Below are positions 39,440 through 49,452 of a stretch of 64,000 nt of DNA, one piece after another. Position 1 is the stretch's first letter; the number at the start of each line of letters is the position of its first letter. Both the position numbers and the translations under genes were made by a program. The notes beneath the pieces were generated by a model. That model saw only the letters and a program-made list of their open reading frames with translations. It made no database searches and was not told the origin of the DNA. Source of the DNA: Zelonia costaricensis (lineage: Eukaryota; Euglenozoa; Kinetoplastea; Trypanosomatida; Trypanosomatidae); NCBI GenBank assembly GCA_030849075.1, contig JASAOO010003508.1:19591-83590 (forward strand), read 5' to 3'.

Positions 39440-42247
39440 CTACGGACACGAAGACACCGCCGACCTGGACGCCCGCACAAGCCACGCGAGGAGGAGCACG
39501 GCGAGGCCGCCCGCCTTGTAGGGGCCAAGCAAGTAAAAGAGGCCCCGCACAGCGTCGAGCAGGACACTCAAGGGCACCCCGAGCACCAGCACGAGGCAGC
39601 CCACCACCGCGAGCGCAAAGATCAGCGTCAGCTTCAGCCCAATTACGAGCGCCATGAGACACAGACAGCTCAGGAGCGATACAAGCAGCAGCGCCAACGC
39701 CTTTTGCAGCAGCATAACCTTCTCCTTGAGAGTCACGATCTCAAGGTCGCGCTGCCGCACCAGCTCCCGCGTCATGGCCAGCTCCTTCTCGAGCTCTGTG
39801 ACGCGCTCTGTGTCGACTGCGTACGCGTGCTCCTTCTCCAGCTCGGCAGGCGCCGGCGTGCTCCGATGCGGTGCGGTGAGCGGCGCCAGGCTCGACGCCG
39901 CGGCTGTGGCGGCGACGTCCACGTGCGCGCTGGCAGGCAGCGGCGTCGTGACGTGTGGCGCATCGAGCACCGTGGCGGCCGCAGATGCAGGCGGGGCCGC
40001 GTCAGGCGCCGCGCTGGACGCCGCCCACAGCGCCAGCGACGTCGACCCGCCTGGCAGCGACTCCCACGCCTCCACGAGCAGCGACTTCTCTCCGCTCTCC
40101 ACGTCGTCGCCACCCGCGCGCGCGGTGGCACTCAGAAGCTCCGAAGCGTGTGCCGGCAGCAGCACCGGCACACCGCCACCGCTGCCGGCGACGTGGCGCT
40201 CGACGGTGAGCACGCCTGCGGTCCACCCCGCCCGCACCATGCACAGCACCTGCGTCCGCACCGCGTCCTCGAGTGTGGCGGCGTGGAAGGTGCGCAGTCG
40301 CTCCACCATCGAGTCGACGAAGCTGGGCGTCGCGTAGAGGTGGCGGCCCTTCTCCGCTTGACTCGTGAGGAGCCGCTCCAGTAGGAGGCAGACGAACTGC
40401 CGCCGCTCGACGCGGGTGTACGGCATGAACGGGAAGAAGGCGTCGACGCGATTCACAAACGGCTCGCCCATCGTGTCGCGGCACACGTCCTTGCACTGCT
40501 TCTCAAAGAGGCCACGAATCTTCTCCTGATCCGCCGGCGTGGCGCCGAGGTAGAGGCCCTCGCGAGCTGCAATGCTGTCGGCGGCGATGTTGCACGTCAG
40601 GATGAACGTCGCGCGCACCGTGGAAACCGATCGGCTGGCCTCCTTCAGCGACCGCAGCACGCCGTTCTTCTGAAAGGCGGAGAGCCACAGGTTGTGGATG
40701 GCCTCTGCGGTGCCCTTCTCAAACTCATCGAGCACCACCACGGCGTCGGGGTGCTTCATCAGGGCGGAGAGAAGGATGCCGCTGCCGACGTGGGCCGCCG
40801 GCGGGTCAACGAGGGAGTAGATGCTGTCCTTGGTGCAGAAGGACGGCATGTGGATGTACACCAGCTTGCCAGACCCCTCCAGCTCTGCCATGGGCACCCC
40901 GTGCAGCACGCTCGCCACCCGCCGCGCCAGCTCTGACTTGCCGTATCCGGAGGGGCCGAAGAAGACGAGCACCGTCGGCTTGTCCGCGTCGAAGATGCTG
41001 GCCGACAAGAAGTGCGAGCGCAGCGCCGCCCAGATCGGCCGCTGCCCAACGTACTGCGACGCCCCGTCGGCCCAGCGCACTTCGGGACTGCGCGACACCG
41101 ATGCACGTTCGTCACGCGGCAGGGCTGCGCGGTTCTCGCGCATCAGCCGCACCGTCGCGCGTAGGTCGTCGCCGTCGCTGCCGGCGCTGCGCCGTGCGTC
41201 AGCCTCGTGCTGGCGGTGCACCAGCGCGACCTCGAGCTCGCCCATGAGCGGCCACATGACGGCGAGAGGGCTAGCGGGCTCGGTCGCTGCGGCGGCCGCC
41301 GCTACACGGCTGCCCGTCTTGGCGCTGCTGTCGCTCGGCACGGCTGGTGGTGCGGCACTCATCATCATCTCCTCTAGCGCCGCGAGGTGGGCAATGCTGC
41401 GAACCGCGAGTTGCGACTGGTCGCGCACCTTGCACGCGTAGACAGCCAGAACAGTCACCATGACAACGGCGAGGACGGGCCGCTGCTTCAACGCGCTCGG
41501 GTCGCCAATCTTCTCGTCGTACAGCTCGACGAGGGCAGCCGCGTCGGTGCCGATGGGGCCGGCAACGCCACAGCCATCGCCAGCTGGCAGTCCCTCCTGC
41601 TGAAGCAGGTGCTGGGTCAGCACTGTCATGTCGGCGAAGACGTCCAACTGCATCAGCTGCTGCTGTTGCTGCTGGTCCTTCTCCCCAAGCGTCGCGGCCG
41701 CCGCAGTGTCGGAGCTCCCTGCGCCGCGGGCTTTGCCAAGGTGCGCGACGCGCTGCTTCACAAACCGCGCCAGCCGAGCCCGACGGCCTGCTGGAGTGCC
41801 GCCACTGACCGTCCCCTCCTCTGCGCTCGCGGGCGGCGACTCGCGACCGTGCGTCAGCCCCGCCACGAGCTGCAGCAGGCGATCGACGCGGTCAGCGAGG
41901 ACGTCCGTCGTAATGGCGCCACCCCACCACACGCAGAGGTGCACCATCAGGGCCACCGCCGGCACGTGCAGCTGCGCCGCCGTCAGCGTCGCGCAGACGT
42001 CAGATGGCGCGCTGGTCGCCGCCGTGGCCGCGCCGCGCCGCTCGAGCGCAGCCAGAAATGCCTGCCACTCCTGAAAGGACAGAGAGAAGCCGGCCTTCGC
42101 GTTGCGGGTGCTGGACGAGCCGGCTGTGGCGCCGCTGGACGCGTCCGCCTCCATGGCCTCCGTGTCGGCCGCGATGGCCACCTCCAGCAGCGACGACCAC
42201 TGCCGGCGGAGAAACAACTCCTCCTGCCGCGACAGCGACGAGCCCAT
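39440..42247 (-). CDS. HSP100/Clp-like AAA+ ATPase with C-terminal membrane segments
   Basis: 935 residues from the ATG at 42247, which gives MGSSLSR, a good N-myristoylation context (Gly2, Ser6). A 71-codon upstream extension is rejected as leader because it spans the splice-acceptor region. The first 400 or so residues are mixed helical and Ala-rich. One AAA+ module follows, with Walker A 'GPSGYGKS' at about 430-437, Walker B 'VVVLDEFEK' at about 502-510, sensor-1-like 'FILTCNI' and a C-terminal Clp-type small domain. The layout is closest to the second ATPase domain of ClpB/Hsp100 or to torsins. The aromatic pore loop of ClpB (GYVG) reads 'AHVG'. The last 130 residues are a coiled coil then about three hydrophobic segments, so the protein is probably membrane-anchored. 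The substrate is unknown. Confidence 0.85.
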   Translation of the reverse strand: MGSSLSRQEELFLRRQWSSLLEVAIAADTEAMEADASSGATAGSSSTRNAKAGFSLSFQEWQAFLAALERRGAATAATSAPSDVCATLTAAQLHVPAVALMVHLCVWWGGAITTDVLADRVDRLLQLVAGLTHGRESPPASAEEGTVSGGTPAGRRARLARFVKQRVAHLGKARGAGSSDTAAAATLGEKDQQQQQQLMQLDVFADMTVLTQHLLQQEGLPAGDGCGVAGPIGTDAAALVELYDEKIGDPSALKQRPVLAVVMVTVLAVYACKVRDQSQLAVRSIAHLAALEEMMMSAAPPAVPSDSSAKTGSRVAAAAAATEPASPLAVMWPLMGELEVALVHRQHEADARRSAGSDGDDLRATVRLMRENRAALPRDERASVSRSPEVRWADGASQYVGQRPIWAALRSHFLSASIFDADKPTVLVFFGPSGYGKSELARRVASVLHGVPMAELEGSGKLVYIHMPSFCTKDSIYSLVDPPAAHVGSGILLSALMKHPDAVVVLDEFEKGTAEAIHNLWLSAFQKNGVLRSLKEASRSVSTVRATFILTCNIAADSIAAREGLYLGATPADQEKIRGLFEKQCKDVCRDTMGEPFVNRVDAFFPFMPYTRVERRQFVCLLLERLLTSQAEKGRHLYATPSFVDSMVERLRTFHAATLEDAVRTQVLCMVRAGWTAGVLTVERHVAGSGGGVPVLLPAHASELLSATARAGGDDVESGEKSLLVEAWESLPGGSTSLALWAASSAAPDAAPPASAAATVLDAPHVTTPLPASAHVDVAATAAASSLAPLTAPHRSTPAPAELEKEHAYAVDTERVTELEKELAMTRELVRQRDLEIVTLKEKVMLLQKALALLLVSLLSCLCLMALVIGLKLTLIFALAVVGCLVLVLGVPLSVLLDAVRGLFYLLGPYKAGGLAVLLLAWLVRASRSAVSSCP

Positions 42248-43051
42248 GACGAGGGCGGTGACAGGAGCCAGGAAAGGAGTGTACGTGTGTGTATGTTTGT
42301 GTTGTGGCGCGCCGTTTGCAGTGGCGAGCCTGCGCAAGCAGAGACGAAGAAGCGATGGCGCACACGAGAAAAAAAAAAACGGGTATCGAGAGGGCAGCCA
42401 GCGAGAATCCACAGCCCGCAAACCCGATCGTGGTGAGAAAGCACCACCGTACACCCCCACCTCAGTGCGCGGCCGAGCAGCAGGGTGAAGAGTTCGCGCT
42501 GAGCATGAGCGGTGCCCCGCATTGCCCTGTCCTTCGTGCGAGGCGCTGCATACGCACGTTCATGCTGCCTCCTTCCCGCGCACAAGTCCAACATGCGCTC
42601 CCCTCCTATTTCCTTCTCACTTCCACCAGCGCAGAGGCACACAGTAGCGGTGCGCCTCAGACAGCTGGGTGTCCGGTTTCGTTCCATGCTACCCTCTCTT
42701 GTTCGATTTTGGATTTTTTTTTTCATGGAGGGCAAGGTCAGAAAAGGAAGGCTCACCAGATGACTAGATTACATGACGTGCGTCGATGTCGATGCAACGC
42801 GGATCAGGCAGAACACACGACAGCGGTAAGCAGAATGCGTGAAACGCGCCGAACACGCAAAGGGAGGGATTGGGGAGGGGGGAGGGGCTGCTGGAGGAGG
42901 AGAAGCAGGTGGCCACGTGCAAGCGCGTGTGGCAGAGGCATACCTACGCTGATGCTGTTCCTCGTTTTACGTAGACGGCGTGCAAGCCCCTTCCGCCCCC
43001 ACCCACCCACCTCCTCCCAGCTGCCCTCTTCTCCTCTCGCAGCTGTACCAG
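42248..43051. other. Intergenic region upstream of the HSP100-like gene
   Basis: Holds a strong candidate splice acceptor; otherwise no gene seen. Confidence 0.65.
42330..42383 (-). promoter_or_regulatory. Candidate spliced-leader acceptor for the HSP100-like gene
   Basis: The sense strand has a T-rich tract at about 42369-42383, then more C/T-rich sequence and the first AG at 42331-42330, about 82 nt before the ATG. The position supports the myristoylatable start over upstream in-frame starts. Confidence 0.5.
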
Positions 43052-44176
43052 TCACTGCGCGACTGATGCGCTCTCTGCCGCCCCTGGCTGCGGCGACGCT
43101 TGCTGTTGCTGCGCTAGCGCCAGCGCTTGTTGCTGCTGCATGATTTCAAGCTGACGCTGGAGCTGGACTTGCAGCTCCTGCTGTGGATCGCGCCGTGCCG
43201 CGTCGAGGCCGTACTGTGACACCATCAGCTCTTCCTGCAGTAGCTGGAAGCGCTGGAGCTGCTGCGCCGTGGCGTTGACGGCGATGGTCAGCTGGGCCTC
43301 GAGCCGTGCCCGCTTTCCCTGTAGGTCCTTCATCACCACGAAGAGCGGCATCGGCACGCCGTTGCGCCGCCCGTTGGAGGAGTGCCCGCGGTCCGCGTCC
43401 GCACTTGCCGGTGGCGCCGCCGCAGGGACGGCAACCACCGGAGGCACCAAGGCCACCGAGCTGCCGCCGACGGTGGATGTGATGGATTTGGACAACTTGG
43501 ACGCCGGCCCGGCTTTGCGCGGCCCCCCACCGCGGTCCAGCGTCATGGAGGTGGAGACGTCGGAGAGCGACGGCGGGTCGACGGGGGCAGACTGCGTCGC
43601 GGCGGCCGCCTCGACAACAAGGACCGACGGGGCGGCGTAGAAGAGGGTCTGCAGGGCGGCGGACACCTTCGGCCGCGTGGCCGGTGCGACTTGCATGATG
43701 GCCTGCTCAACGGACTCCATTTGGGCGCCGCCTGGCGCGGCCGCGGCGTCGCCCCCAAACGGACCCGCGCCATCCCACACGGACCGCGCGTTGCTGCTGG
43801 CCCGCCGCTTCTGTGTGGGTGACGTCGTTGCGGAGCGCCCCGTGCTGCCGTTCGGGCTGTTTGTGCGCTGCGAGCTTGGCCGCTGGCGGTCGCGAAGCTG
43901 CGGCGGCAGCTCGTCCACGTTCAGCGACCAGAGTCCGGCCGCGACCAATGTCAGCTCCTCCAGCTCGCGCTTCGTAGTGTCCACTTCGCTTGTGTGCTGC
44001 TGGAGGAGCTGCTGGACTCGGCGCATGGCCAGCACCGCATCGTCAACGCGCTTCGCCCACGTACGCTGGAAGATCGCGCGCGGCGTCAGCGCGTGCGTGG
44101 TGGCCGCGTCTTCGTCGATGCCGGCAGTCGCGCCGTCCCCGGCCCCGCCCTTTTTTGCTGGTGCCTTCTTACCCAT
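43052..44176 (-). CDS. Coiled-coil/Gln-rich protein, unknown function
   Basis: 374 residues from the ATG at 44176 (MGKKAPAKKGG). A basic Lys/Ala N terminus is followed by a helical block at about 30-90 ('RTWAKRVDDAVLAMRRVQQLLQQH' split by a polar hinge, then 'TKRELEELTLVAAGLW'). The centre is Ser/Pro/Ala-rich. A helix at about 290-345 contains 'RARLEAQLTIAVNATAQQL' and the tail is a Gln-rich coil. Coiled-coil dimerisation is likely. No family recognised. Its start lies a few bases after a good splice acceptor, which makes the gene model firm even though the function is not. Confidence 0.7.
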   Translation of the reverse strand: MGKKAPAKKGGAGDGATAGIDEDAATTHALTPRAIFQRTWAKRVDDAVLAMRRVQQLLQQHTSEVDTTKRELEELTLVAAGLWSLNVDELPPQLRDRQRPSSQRTNSPNGSTGRSATTSPTQKRRASSNARSVWDGAGPFGGDAAAAPGGAQMESVEQAIMQVAPATRPKVSAALQTLFYAAPSVLVVEAAAATQSAPVDPPSLSDVSTSMTLDRGGGPRKAGPASKLSKSITSTVGGSSVALVPPVVAVPAAAPPASADADRGHSSNGRRNGVPMPLFVVMKDLQGKRARLEAQLTIAVNATAQQLQRFQLLQEELMVSQYGLDAARRDPQQELQVQLQRQLEIMQQQQALALAQQQQASPQPGAAESASVAQ

Positions 44177-45718
44177 GGAAGGCCTATGGTGGGGAGACGA
44201 GGGGAGGGGGGGGGGGATTGTTTGGTGCGTATAGCGAACTGCGCACGTTTTGGGGAGAGCGGAAGGGGGGGGGGGGGAAGTGGGGACGTTCGAAGGGGCG
44301 CTTGACCTCATGCGGTGCAACAGACGACGTCCAAGAGGCGGAGGCGGAGGCGGAGGGAGGGGAGTACGGCAGAAGGACGTGGACGAGCAACGAATGGGCA
44401 GCCGCTGTGGCTGCCAGCTTGAAGGGACAGCAAAAAGGGGAGGGGGGGGGAAGCGACACCCCTCCCCTGTCTCGCTCTCTCATCTCCTCGGTTAGTGGCA
44501 AACGGCATCATGTTGAGGCGCCACCTCAGTACACCAATGTGTGTGCGTGTGTGTGTTTTTTTTTTTGTTTTGTGGAACCTTTGCCTCCCCACCCACCTCG
44601 GCAGGTAGTGCGGCGGGGGCCGCTGTACGCGAAGGGTGCGGCGGACCGTCTCCGCCTGTGGTTGCGCGCCTGGGTCCTCGGCAAGAGGGCCCTCTGCCAC
44701 TCCTGCACGAGGGGGACCAGCACACAAAGAGAGAAATACGGGCGGGCGAGGAAGCGGCACGCTTGATAGCTCTGCGGAGTGAAGTCCGGCTGCACGCATC
44801 TCGCACCGTGGCAGCATTCAGAGACGTTGCTGGGTAGGCCCGCGAAGAGGGGTAGGGGGGAAGGGACTGAACCACACGCGAAACAGAAGGGATGACAAGC
44901 GCTCCCGTGCACAGCCGCGTGCTTGAGCGTAGGAGAAGAAGGATGGCGGTGATAGAGGGAGGCAGCGAACGCGCACGAGGCGAAGCCAGAAAGAGAAGAA
45001 AACGAAGAAAAACATGGAAGAGAGCACGAGTTGGCGCAGTGAGACTGTGAAAAAAAAAATGAAGTAAAAGACTAGAAGACTTGATGTTATGAACCATGCC
45101 GCGTCAGTTGAAGTCAGTTGGAGAGCAACACGCCCACACACACAGAAAAAAAGCGGCGAGGGCGCACAACAGTCGCAGTGTCAGTGGCGCTTTCGCATCC
45201 ACACGCCTTGACTGAAGGAGGGAGAGCGCACGATAGCACAAGTTGAACATAGAAACGACACAGTCAACGTACAGGCTTATTTCCTTTCCTTTTCGTGGTT
45301 TGGTTTGAGGTGGAGGGGGGGGGGAGGGGGTTCGCCACCTGTCCAGCAGACGGATTCAGCGGAAAGCGGCGTCCGTCATTCGCGCAGAGAGAGCGCGCGG
45401 CGTGGACAGACGCCACGGCGAGCAGGACAACGCGGAGAGCAAAACGCGTGGCGGTGTTTATTGGCGCGTCTTCGCCCATCGCGGAGGGTGCCGCAGGAGC
45501 CAACGACCACCAGCGGCAGACAGGGCGCGCCACTGCGCGTGGGGGTGGTGAGTTGAGGAGGAGGAACGAGAGAGAGAGAAGGACCCGTCCACTGTCTTCT
45601 GCGGCACGCGTCCACGCATATACACACGTACACACAAACACACCCACACGACAGGCTGCGCATATCTCTTCGCCGAAGGTGAAGGGACCGCGGGAATAAT
45701 AGAAGAGAAGCGGCGACG
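44177..45718. other. Intergenic region between Sec14-like gene 1 and the Gln-rich gene
   Basis: No gene recognised. Minus-strand frames near 44492-45097 translate to Ser/Leu/Arg/Pro-rich text without domains. G-runs occur at 44208-44216 and 44267-44277. Confidence 0.6.
44184..44217 (-). promoter_or_regulatory. Candidate spliced-leader acceptor for the Gln-rich gene
   Basis: A C-rich pyrimidine tract in the sense strand (about 44190-44217) is followed by the first AG at 44185-44184, only 7 nt before the ATG. Confidence 0.5.
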
Positions 45719-46486
45719 CTACTTCGATGTCTGTGCCCGCAGATCCGGTAGTTCGGAGAAGTGCACCATGTCGGTGCCCGTCATTGTTCCCTCGCACAGG
45801 GTCGGCAACTGGTCGCGAGCCACGGACTTCTCCAAGTCCTTGACAGAGCTTCCGATGGCGTGCACCTTGGCCGACGTCGTCTTGCTCAGCACGAAGCGCA
45901 CAAACGTGAGCATCACCTTCATAATGAAGGGCGTGTTGAAGAGCAAGAGTTTCTCCAGCCGTTCGGGGTAGTGGTCCATCAGCGACTGCATAATCTCCTT
46001 CCGAACCTGACGCTCATTCTCGCCCTTCTTGCGCTCGTTCTCCTCCTTCTCTTTGGAGAAGTACGCATACGTGACGATCCACGTCACGCGGTCGTAGCCC
46101 TTGCGGCGCGTCTCCTCCATGAGATAGTGCAGGTTGCGCTTGCGCTCCTCCATGGTGAGCCCATCGGCGTCAACGGGTGCCATCACGATGACGGGGAAGC
46201 CAGCCTTGCAGCGGCCGCCGTACGCCATCTTCGTGCGTTTCATGCATTTCTGCACATCGTCGGCGGTCAGCGCGTACGGCTTCTCGCGCTTGCGCCACTC
46301 GATCGTCTTGGTCAGCATCTCAGCGGCCTTCTCGACGTCGCCGTTGCGGGCGCGCAGGTGGCGCAGGTAGGCGTTGTCCGTGTCGAGGTAGTCGGCGTCG
46401 GCAGGGTCGAGCATGTCGGGCGTGACACGCTTGCGCAGCTCCGCCACCCCCTGCGCCTCTTTCTCGGTGGCCTTGGCCGTGAACAT
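45719..46486 (-). CDS. Sec14-like CRAL-TRIO domain protein, copy 1
   Basis: 255 residues from the ATG at 46486 (MFTAKATEKE). The N-terminal three-helix CRAL-TRIO-N module is at about 10-75, with the typical 'LRARNGDVEKAAEMLTKTIEWRK'. The lipid-binding CRAL-TRIO fold fills the rest: 'GFPVIVMAPVDADG', 'YDRVTWIVTY', 'MDHYPERLEKLLLFNTPFI', and a helix ending in 'DQLPTLCEGTMTG'. Family members carry phosphatidylinositol, phosphatidylcholine or other hydrophobic ligands between membranes. It is compact, with no GOLD or GAP domain. The highly charged 'SKEKEENERKKGENERQ' replaces the usual loop before the gate helix. Copy 2 lies upstream and is clearly paralogous. The ligand cannot be read from sequence. 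Confidence 0.88.
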   Translation of the reverse strand: MFTAKATEKEAQGVAELRKRVTPDMLDPADADYLDTDNAYLRHLRARNGDVEKAAEMLTKTIEWRKREKPYALTADDVQKCMKRTKMAYGGRCKAGFPVIVMAPVDADGLTMEERKRNLHYLMEETRRKGYDRVTWIVTYAYFSKEKEENERKKGENERQVRKEIMQSLMDHYPERLEKLLLFNTPFIMKVMLTFVRFVLSKTTSAKVHAIGSSVKDLEKSVARDQLPTLCEGTMTGTDMVHFSELPDLRAQTSK

Positions 46487-48582
46487 GGTGGAGTCGCTTA
46501 GTGGCACGGGATGTTGGGAGTGTGGCAGCGACGCAGCGGTGGTCACGAGCGCAGCTGAGAGATGTGGAGGCGGTAAAGGTGGAGGGAGGGAGGGAGGGGG
46601 GTCGAGGAGATGTAGCGCAACTAGTGCGGAGGAAGTGCGCGCTGTACGCAGCCACAGAAAATGATCGTCACACACAAAAAAAAAACACACAAACGGGTAG
46701 GAAACCAAGTAACTGCGACGCAGAACTGCGAAACGCGGATTCAAGACGACACGGTGGCAAGTCGGAGAGACGCCTTCGTGGTCGGTTCGGTGTGACCGCA
46801 CGTGTGGGTGGCGGGAAACTGGGCTGGCGCGGGCCAGATCATGGAGCAGACCGCACAGGGCAACAAGGACAGGGAAAAGAAGATGAGGTTGAAGGCACGC
46901 GTCCGTGAGGTTGAGGTCCGGTGCGAGTGCCACGGATGCCGTGGCGCAAACAGGAAAGGCAAGAAACACCGTGCAGGTTGCGCCTCTCAGTTATTGTGCT
47001 TCGGTTCTCGGCCGCGGTGACTGCTTTCGACTTCTTCGCGCAGTGGCCCCCGCAACGGCCCATCAGCGTTGCTGTTTTGTCACTTGTCAGGGTGCCGCCT
47101 CGAGGGCGGGTCGAGTCAGGCGTTGTCAGAGCCTGACATCCCCCACCTGTCGGTCTCACACCCTCGCTCTATCGAGCAATAATAGAAGCTGACGACCACC
47201 AAAGCGTTCCGCGGCTGGACGCGACGGTGTGCGAGTGCCTGCAGCAGGTGCGGGCTCTCGTGGCATCGGAGAGGGGTGAGCAAGAGAGACGGAGGGAGGG
47301 AGAGTGGACACGGCCATGCGTACGAGCAACTCCCCCTCAAGGACCTCACTCCACACCAAACACACACACACACACAGAAGCACGCGTACATCGCGCAGTC
47401 TGGAGATAACCCAGAAAAAAAAAAAACGAAGCCGCTGGAACGCGCCGTCATCAGCAAGAGTGACCAAGTGAAAGAAAAAAGGAGAAGGTCGCCAGCAACG
47501 CCGTGCGCGGACGAACTCACACACTCACACACATACAGCAAAAACGGTATGCCCAGTGTACAGCTGGAACAGACAACAAGAGAGCACCATAGAGTGCACC
47601 ACGAGACCCACGCACCGAGCGCGCAAGGCCATACACACCTAAACACACACACACAGAGAAGTACACCACCCAGCATAGCACCACACCGGTTGAATGGCAT
47701 GCTAGGCGGCATCCGCCAGGGCAAGACCACAGCTATGGACAACGCCGCACACACAAATCGAGGGAGATGGGGGGGGGGGAAACAACCTACACACAGAAGG
47801 GGAGCTTTAAAAAAAAGAAAAAAAAAGAAACGCATCGACAAAACACGAGCACTGGTTGAGGGCAAGACGGGGAGGAGGAGCGGGGGCGGGGGCGGCGGAT
47901 GGGGGGGGGGAGAGGTCGACGTAAAACAGGGCCAAATGAAAAGGAGCGGGAGAGGCCGATTCGCGAGCAGCGGGATGTCGGGTAGTACATCTTCGAAGAT
48001 ACAAGTTGTCTCTGTGTGTGCGTGTATTAACTTCTGTTCTTCTCTTCCCTCCAGCAGTCTTCGCGGCAGCCAAGCCTCACTCGTTTCATTTTTTGTTCTT
48101 CAGTTTTCCTCTAGCGCGCTCGTCCCGTTTGCGGTCATGGGGAGACACACGTGACGGGAAGAGACGCAGAGACGCGGGCGCGGTGACAGATCTCGCGTGT
48201 GCGTGAGTGTGTCTTGCGGGTTGGACGGGTAAGGCGCTGGTAGTACAGAAAGGAAGAAGTGCGGTGGAGCAGTATGTGTGTGTGTGCGCGCGAGTGGGGA
48301 GAAGGGCTGGAGGGCGAAGACCAAGCAGGCCTTCGTTCACCCCCCGCTCCGCTCCGCAAATAGAAATCAAGAAAGAAAGTCACGTGACTGTTGAGACGGC
48401 AGAGTCCAGTTGAGTTGATCAAAGAAAAAACACAACGAAAAGATGCGCTACACACACAGACACACAGACACACAGACACGTAGGTCCACCATACCACCGC
48501 CCGAGGCTCCCAAGTCCCGTGTCCACGGACGCGAGCACTCACATAGCCACGCCGACACCTCCGAGACGACGCTAGGTGCATC
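46487..48582. other. 2.1-kb intergenic region between the two Sec14-like genes
   Basis: Contains CA-rich repeats around 47359-47379 and 47640-47660, A-runs and G-runs. A 249-codon minus-strand frame at 47116-47865 is Cys/Val/Phe-rich translation of CA/GT repeats and is not called. Confidence 0.6.
46555..46604 (-). promoter_or_regulatory. Candidate spliced-leader acceptor for Sec14-like copy 1
   Basis: The sense strand has a CCCT-rich tract at about 46571-46604, then C/T-rich bases and the first AG at 46556-46555, about 70 nt before the ATG. Confidence 0.5.
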
Positions 48583-49452
48583 TTAGGCTGCTGCCACGGC
48601 GGGGGCCCGCTCGGGCTGCGGTGCAGCACCCTCCGTGGAGTCACGGTCCGAGATGTGGTTTACGTCGTTGACGGCCTCGGCGTCTGCCGCGTGCTGAGCG
48701 TCACCCAGCGCCTTCGCCTCCTCGCGGTTGAGCGATGGCAGCTCTTGCAGGTGGCTGAGAGTCGTCCCCTCCATGGTGCCGCCGCACTGCTTCGGCACCT
48801 GGTCGCGCTTGATGTACTGCTCCAGCTCCTCGATCGTGCTGCCAGCCTTGAAGATCTTGGCCGCCGTGCGGGCGTCCATGAAGGCCTTGGCCAGGCCCAG
48901 CAGCATGCGCACGTACCACGGCGGGCGGTAGAGCAGGATGCGGGCCATGCGTTCGGGGTAGTAGTCCTGCATAATCTTCATCGTTTCCTTGCGCGCCGCC
49001 TTGCTGCGGTCATCGCGGTGCTGCCCCATCATGCTGAAGTCGACAAGCCAGGTGATGCGGTCGTAGCCCCTGCGCTGCGTCTCCTCCATGATGTAGATGA
49101 GCTGCTTCGTCCGCTCCTCGACCTCGCAGTCGTTCTGGGCACCGAGCTGCATGACGATGACGGGGCAGCCGATCTTGCACCTGCCCCCGCACTTCATCGT
49201 CATTTGCGTCATCGCCTTCTCGACGTCGGCCGACGTGATCGCGTACGGCTTCACTTGCTTGCGCCACTCCAGCGCCGCACCGAGCATCTCCGTCGCCTTC
49301 TCGACATTGCCGTCCCTCGCACGGGCAAAGCGGAGGTACGTCGTGTCACTCAGGAAGCCGGCGTCGGCCGGGTCGGCCGCGCTGGCCGGGAACTTCTGCT
49401 TGAGCGCCACCACGCACGCAACCTCCTTCTCGGTGGGCTTCGCGGTCGCCAT
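48583..49452 (-). CDS. Sec14-like CRAL-TRIO domain protein, copy 2
   Basis: 289 residues from the ATG at 49452 (MATAKPTEKE). It is collinear with copy 1 over its first 240 residues: 'FARARDGNVEKATEMLGAALEWRK' split at the same place, 'GCPVIVMQ', 'MEETQRRGYDRITWLVDF', 'MQDYYPERMARILLYRPPW', and 'RDQVPKQCGGTMEGT'. Here the gate-helix loop is 'SMMGQHRDDRSKAARK', shorter than in copy 1, and the 'PPWYVRMLLGLAKAFM' helix is closer to classical Sec14. A 45-residue acidic and Ala-rich tail, absent from copy 1, extends the C terminus. Presumed cytosolic lipid-transfer protein. The divergence suggests an old duplication with changed ligand or location. Confidence 0.88.
   Translation of the reverse strand: MATAKPTEKEVACVVALKQKFPASAADPADAGFLSDTTYLRFARARDGNVEKATEMLGAALEWRKQVKPYAITSADVEKAMTQMTMKCGGRCKIGCPVIVMQLGAQNDCEVEERTKQLIYIMEETQRRGYDRITWLVDFSMMGQHRDDRSKAARKETMKIMQDYYPERMARILLYRPPWYVRMLLGLAKAFMDARTAAKIFKAGSTIEELEQYIKRDQVPKQCGGTMEGTTLSHLQELPSLNREEAKALGDAQHAADAEAVNDVNHISDRDSTEGAAPQPERAPAVAAA

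Noticed and set aside
41387..42436. 349-codon plus-strand frame opposite the AAA+ gene
   Set aside because: Antisense shadow; Arg/His/Val-rich with no domain.
44492..45097. 201-codon minus-strand frame
   Set aside because: Low-complexity translation ending in a His/Thr repeat from a GT array.
47116..47865. 249-codon minus-strand frame between the Sec14 genes
   Set aside because: Cys/Val/Phe-rich translation of CA/GT repeats, no domain, no matching splice-site layout.
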